Origin: Solea solea
Taxonomy: Eukaryota; Chordata; Actinopteri; Pleuronectiformes; Soleidae
NCBI RefSeq assembly: GCF_958295425.1
Contig: NC_081142.1
Location: 13,605,821-13,669,820, forward strand
Length of the DNA: 64,000 bases
Direction of reading: 5' to 3'
Below are positions 60,056 through 64,000 of the stretch, piece by piece (position 1 is the first letter of the stretch; every line of letters starts with the position of its first letter). A model generated the notes under the pieces. The model did no database searches and was not told where the DNA came from. It saw only the letters and a list, made by a program, of their open reading frames with translations. Position numbers and translations under genes: made by a program.

Positions 60056-61242
60056 GTAGGAACCGACCGTTTACCTGCGGGCTGTTAACGGTTGCATGAT
60101 AGTATCGGAGTATTGCGATGACGATATTGCGATAATTAAAGAAATACTTAAGTATACTGTGTTCATGCCTTTCTAGGTTGGCATTGCTGCTAATATAGGT
60201 CCAGACAGTGTTATAAACTAAACATAATTCTCAATTTTAATGCCCCCTTCAGTGAGTTGTTGTTTTTTTTTGTTTTTTTAAATAAGTCAATAAAAAAATC
60301 CAAAAACAAATTTTCAATCCATGACTTGGTTGTGGGAGGTTTATTTTCCCAGCCTTTTACTTAAGACTTGTAAAATAACACAATAAGAAGAAATTATGTC
60401 ATTCATTTTTTCAAATCAATATCTTTTGGAAATAGCTGGTTTTCTGATTCAAAGTAATATTACAGAAATGGTAGTAATACAGTCAGAAATGTTTTTACTG
60501 TGCACACAACTAGACATATTTATAGTACACATATTATACACATTCATAATGTGAATACACAACAGTAAGTCATGTGTATTGGTATATATGTTTTATTGCA
60601 GTATACTTAAGTATCCTTTGAGGTGTATCCATTGTGCATGTTGATATTGGAACCATAATAAATTGTTGATTTATTGCTCTGTGTGGATATGTTTTCTGCA
60701 TTTATTGCCATGTTTGTTTATTTGTTTCCCATGCATGCATTAAAAATTAAGTACTACAGAATCAGATGTAATGAATGGATCATAAGCCTGTTGTGCATTT
60801 AATATATATATATTTATATAAATTAAAGGATAAATTTAGGATTAAATGTAGGACCACCATTGATCCCTCAAGGCAGTGCTTTCCACTAAATTCCCTGATG
60901 AGTTGATGCAGTGTTTTTCCCATGTTTTTACCTCTGTGATCCACAGACACCATTGTTTTTCTGTTGCTGTTGCCCACTGTGGACCATCTTAAATTAATAG
61001 TCTATTAGACAGACGGCACATATATGATCCCAGTAGGACATAATAAACCATTTATCAAAGGCTGAAGTCAGTGAACAATAACATAATGCTGTCTTCTTAA
61101 GTGGAATGACAGTATTCAGTGTAGGTCTGAGTTATGAAGGTGTCCCAAATTATATCCCCTTCAGAGAACTGTATCCAAGGCAAATTTAGCGACATCAGAT
61201 CAGGAGGGTATACACAAAGGTTGTTCCTATTAAGATTTATCA

Positions 61243-61495
61243 GTCAGTCAGTCATCATCTACCGCTTTATCCTCTGCCAGAGGGTCGCGGGGGGTGCTGT
61301 GCCAATCTCAGCTACATCGGGCGATAGGCGGGGTACACCCTGGACAGTTCGCCAGTCCATCGCAGGGCCACACACAGATAGAGACAAACAACCATTCACT
61401 CTCACACTCACTCCTATGGTCAATTTGGAGTGTCCAATTTACCTATCCCCACATTGCATGTTTTTGGACTGTGGGAGGAAGCCGGAGTAATAAAA
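61243..61495. repeat. Common teleost interspersed repeat
   Basis: It includes CATCATCTACCGCTTTATCC, AGAGGGTCGCGGGG, GGCGGGGTACACCCTGGACA, CGCCAGTCCATCGCAGGGCC and TTTGGACTGTGGGAGGAAGC. These phrases make up a repeat I recognise from many fish genomes. Its superfamily was not verified. Confidence 0.7.
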
Positions 61496-61512
61496 AAAAA
61501 TCTCAATTACAT

Positions 61513-61580
61513 CCATCCATTCATCCATCTTCTACCACTTTATCCTCCACATGAGGATCTAATCTCAGCTGACATAGGGC
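61513..61580. repeat. Second, truncated copy of the same repeat
   Basis: CATCTTCTACCACTTTATCC, then CCACATGAGGATC, then CAGCTGACATAGGGCGAA. It lies directly after the fuller copy and covers only the left end. Confidence 0.6.
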
Positions 61581-62792
61581 GAACTCTTTAAAACCTGTGA
61601 TATTGCTACTAGCGATGAACGTTATATTGAAATAGTCATTGTTTCTTGTTTTATTGTCCAGCATTAGTTAAACAAAGATTAAAAAAGCATAAATGCAATG
61701 AAAGTGGGAGTATCGGAGTTAGCTGTGGCCAGAATCATACACTTATGTCATCTTTGGAGACCAGGATCTGAGTTGTCTTTATAAACTTAATTACTGAGAT
61801 TTAATAATATTCAGTGTGTAAAATATTTAGCCTGCATCGCAAACAACTCCCACATGCATCATTTGTGAGTGAATGCAAAAACAGCATTATGTTCCGAGGC
61901 TTTTCTAATCTACTCTTATGACTGAACAGTAAATTACACTTTGATTTCCAACCTGAAACTGAAAAATAAATCAGCTCAGACATTTACAGAAAAAAAAACA
62001 TCTATTCATACACAGATTTGCTAAAAAAGAGATATATAAATACATGCTTGTCATTATTTCTTTTCATCGATATTATTATTTGATGCAATTCCTTAATTGA
62101 AGTCATATCTGCTCACTCTTTTTTCGGCTATTTATAAATTCACCATCCATCCTATATTACCAACTGAGACACTGGTGCAACAACCCAATTAAACATGAAA
62201 TCTCCTCCTGATCCTCTGTGTATTTCAATCAGGACTCAGTGAAATGGGCTAAATAACTTGAAATACGCCACACTCCAGGGAAAAAGAGAGAGAGAGATAC
62301 AGGAGAGGGTGGAGTCGGCTCTCCTTGCTTCACATGCATCATCCTCATCAATATCATTAATCGAGTGCATGAAAAATACCAACAGCAAATCATCTACGAT
62401 CAGAGAAATACTATCACACAGCACATGTACTGATACAGTGAACTACTGTATGTCACTCCACTTCATAAGCAGAGCTCAGTTAATGTTCACTGTGACCAGA
62501 AGAATAACATCCATGGTTAAAGCAAATCAGACTAATTCTCTGTGATTGCTTTCCAAGCTTCTTTTTTAAAGCTCAGAATGTTGAGCCACGGCAAATAAAT
62601 ATTAGATTACTATAACTTCCTTTATTGGCAACATGTGGGATACAGTAACAGTGAGAACCAGCACAAGCAAATAGCAAAAACAGAAAAACATACAGATACA
62701 CATGAAAATGTTGATTCTTAGTTACCTTTGGCAGCTGCAGGAGTGTTCGTCTGTAGTCCACCCTGACCTATGCCTTTGCTTTAGAGCCAGCC

Positions 62793-63175
62793 GATTCAAA
62801 TGGCGGCCCGTGGGCCACATGTGGCCCACATCCAACTTCTTTGTGTCCCAGCCTTTGGTTCCACCAGAGATAACTGAAGAAATAACTGGAGAAACACGTT
62901 TCACTGTCCCCCAAAGATTCCTTTATCAATTCCTTCACTAGTCTACAGGTTTAAAAGCAATGTTAGTTCTTTTGTATGTCAAATGTGACAAACACTTTGA
63001 GGTGTGACCAAAAACATTTTATTACTAGTTCTCTTATAATCAGAATGCACTTTCTGATGTACGTTTTAAATTTGTCATCACCTGCTGCTTACTGGCTGCA
63101 GAAAATGTCTGGCCCAGCTAAATTTCTTTGTTTGAAAATGCGGCCCAACTGAGTTTGTAATTGAATAGTCCTGCG
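62793..63175. repeat. Probable hAT-like interspersed repeat
   Basis: The left part has GGCGGCCCGTGGGCCACATG and the right part GGCCCAGCTAAATTTC with ATGCGGCCCAACTG. Repeated 'GGCCC' words at both ends resemble the ends of Charlie-type hAT elements, but I could not define inverted ends or a target duplication. Confidence 0.35.
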
Positions 63176-63337
63176 TTAGAGGATGAAGTGTAGATATGAA
63201 GATTTTTGTCTTTATTGATATCATAAACAGGAAAAGGTATGTACCACAAATGGCTACTGCTGTTGCTGTCTGCATTTCTGCTTCGCAATAGCACAGATGA
63301 CCTTGGTGATAATGGTCAGTCGGTGATTTACCGACTG

Positions 63338-63338
<1 letters not shown>

Positions 63339-63371
<33 letters not shown>

Positions 63372-63372
63372 G
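63339..63372. repeat. (CT)n(CA)n compound microsatellite
   Basis: A CT run followed directly by a CA run. Confidence 0.9.
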
Positions 63373-63590
63373 ACAGAACATGCTGAAACAATGATGAGCT
63401 CTGCATCTGTGTGTGCAAATGTACTGAGTGTCATCACACAACGTCAGTTTATAGTGTTGTTATTGTTTAATTCCTTGTACAGATCGAAGAATCTGGCATC
63501 CACTCAGCCGTGAAAGCCATACTTTCTGTTTTCAAGCAGTGGTTTAAACAAAAAAAAAAACAATGCTTTCGAATCCTATCGTGGACTTGC

Positions 63591-63591
<1 letters not shown>

Positions 63592-63627
<36 letters not shown>
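63592..63627. repeat. (AC)n microsatellite
   Basis: About eighteen AC units in camsap2 intron 1. Confidence 0.92.
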
Positions 63628-63628
<1 letters not shown>

Positions 63629-63732
63629 GCAGGCTCTGCCTTTGAAGAAGAAGGCAGTAAGAACACAAGGGTGTTCCCAGGGAGCTAGGAGTTGGGAAGA
63701 TACGGATCGATCAGGTTCCCCCTCCTCCTGCG

Positions 63733-63746
63733 GTTGCTATAGCAAC
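63733..63746. promoter_or_regulatory. RFX X-box-like palindrome
   Basis: GTTGCTATAGCAAC is a perfect 14-bp palindrome and matches the RFX X-box (GTNRCC..RGYAAC) at all but the inner C/G pair. It lies in camsap2 intron 1 within an unusually GC-rich 150-bp stretch and could be an intronic enhancer or an alternative promoter element. Confidence 0.5.
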
Positions 63747-64000
63747 ACTGACATCTGTTCACAGACATTTACGTCAAGATGTTGTCAAAGCATGGCAGGG
63801 GTGCGTGTGCACTCAGAGGAATAAAGGCAAAGTCACGAGGATTTGGAATGAAGGTTGTCGTCACTGAACATCAGCTCACTTCAGATTAATCTGCTTTTTT
63901 CCACACGTATTTATTCAGCGAGTCCTTGTGAGAAACAGGAGAAAGGGCAATGAAAATATTCTTCCTATCTCCTGATTTGATCTTTACTTGTTTGATCTTG

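Larger units (their letters stand above)
60056..64000 (+). other. camsap2: camsap2 intron 1 (incomplete)
   Basis: About 3.9 kb of AT-rich intron with a donor at 60056 and no acceptor identified in the window. It holds fish repeats (61243-61580 and probably 62790-63175), CA/CT microsatellites near 63.35 and 63.6 kb, and an X-box-like palindrome at 63733. Confidence 0.7.

Overview
This window is vertebrate nuclear DNA, almost certainly from a spiny-rayed teleost fish. It is AT-rich, has GT-AG introns and abundant CA/TA microsatellites, and carries several interspersed repeats that I recognise from fish genomes: hAT-type MITEs, an L2-like LINE piece, and piggyBac and Tc1 remnants. I read the genes by translating exons by hand and checking that splice phases agree across every junction.

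Layout. 1-16.5 kb is a gene-poor flank with no exon I can defend; it holds microsatellites, one fish repeat at about 7.4 kb and several stretches that look like candidate conserved non-coding elements. 16.5-33.0 kb, minus strand, is an adhesion GPCR of the D family (ADGRD type). Nineteen coding exons join in phase to 970 residues: signal peptide, half a C-type-lectin-like domain, pentraxin domain, GAIN/GPS and seven-helix region. The exon that should finish TM7 and the tail was not found. 33.0-36.6 kb is intergenic and full of transposon remains. 36,661-53,193, minus strand, is a complete kif14 mitotic kinesin gene: 29 coding exons, 1,638 residues, all phases consistent. 53,895-58,338, minus strand, is a complete ddx59 RNA-helicase gene: 7 coding exons, 637 residues. 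At 59,911-60,055, plus strand, lies the first coding exon of camsap2, and the rest of the window is its first intron.

The order KIF14-DDX59-CAMSAP2 matches what I know of human 1q32.1, where NR5A2 also lies nearby. Human ADGRD2 sits next to NR5A1 on 9q33, and CAMSAP1 is on 9q34. An ADGRD gene beside kif14 here therefore fits a duplicated ancestral block (inference). Two of the genes act on microtubules: KIF14 in cytokinesis and CAMSAP2 at minus ends. They point in opposite directions and there is no sign of an operon-like arrangement. The kif14 promoter carries a CCAAT box, a CHR-like site and E2F-like sites, as expected for a G2/M gene. The ddx59/camsap2 interval holds a perfect NRF1 palindrome, and camsap2 intron 1 holds a near-perfect RFX X-box.

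I found no new prokaryote-like or defence system. The most notable features are the lectin-half plus pentraxin receptor with its missing tail exon, the D-E-V-D version of DDX59 motif II, and a splice-site pyrimidine tract made of a G-quadruplex-capable repeat.
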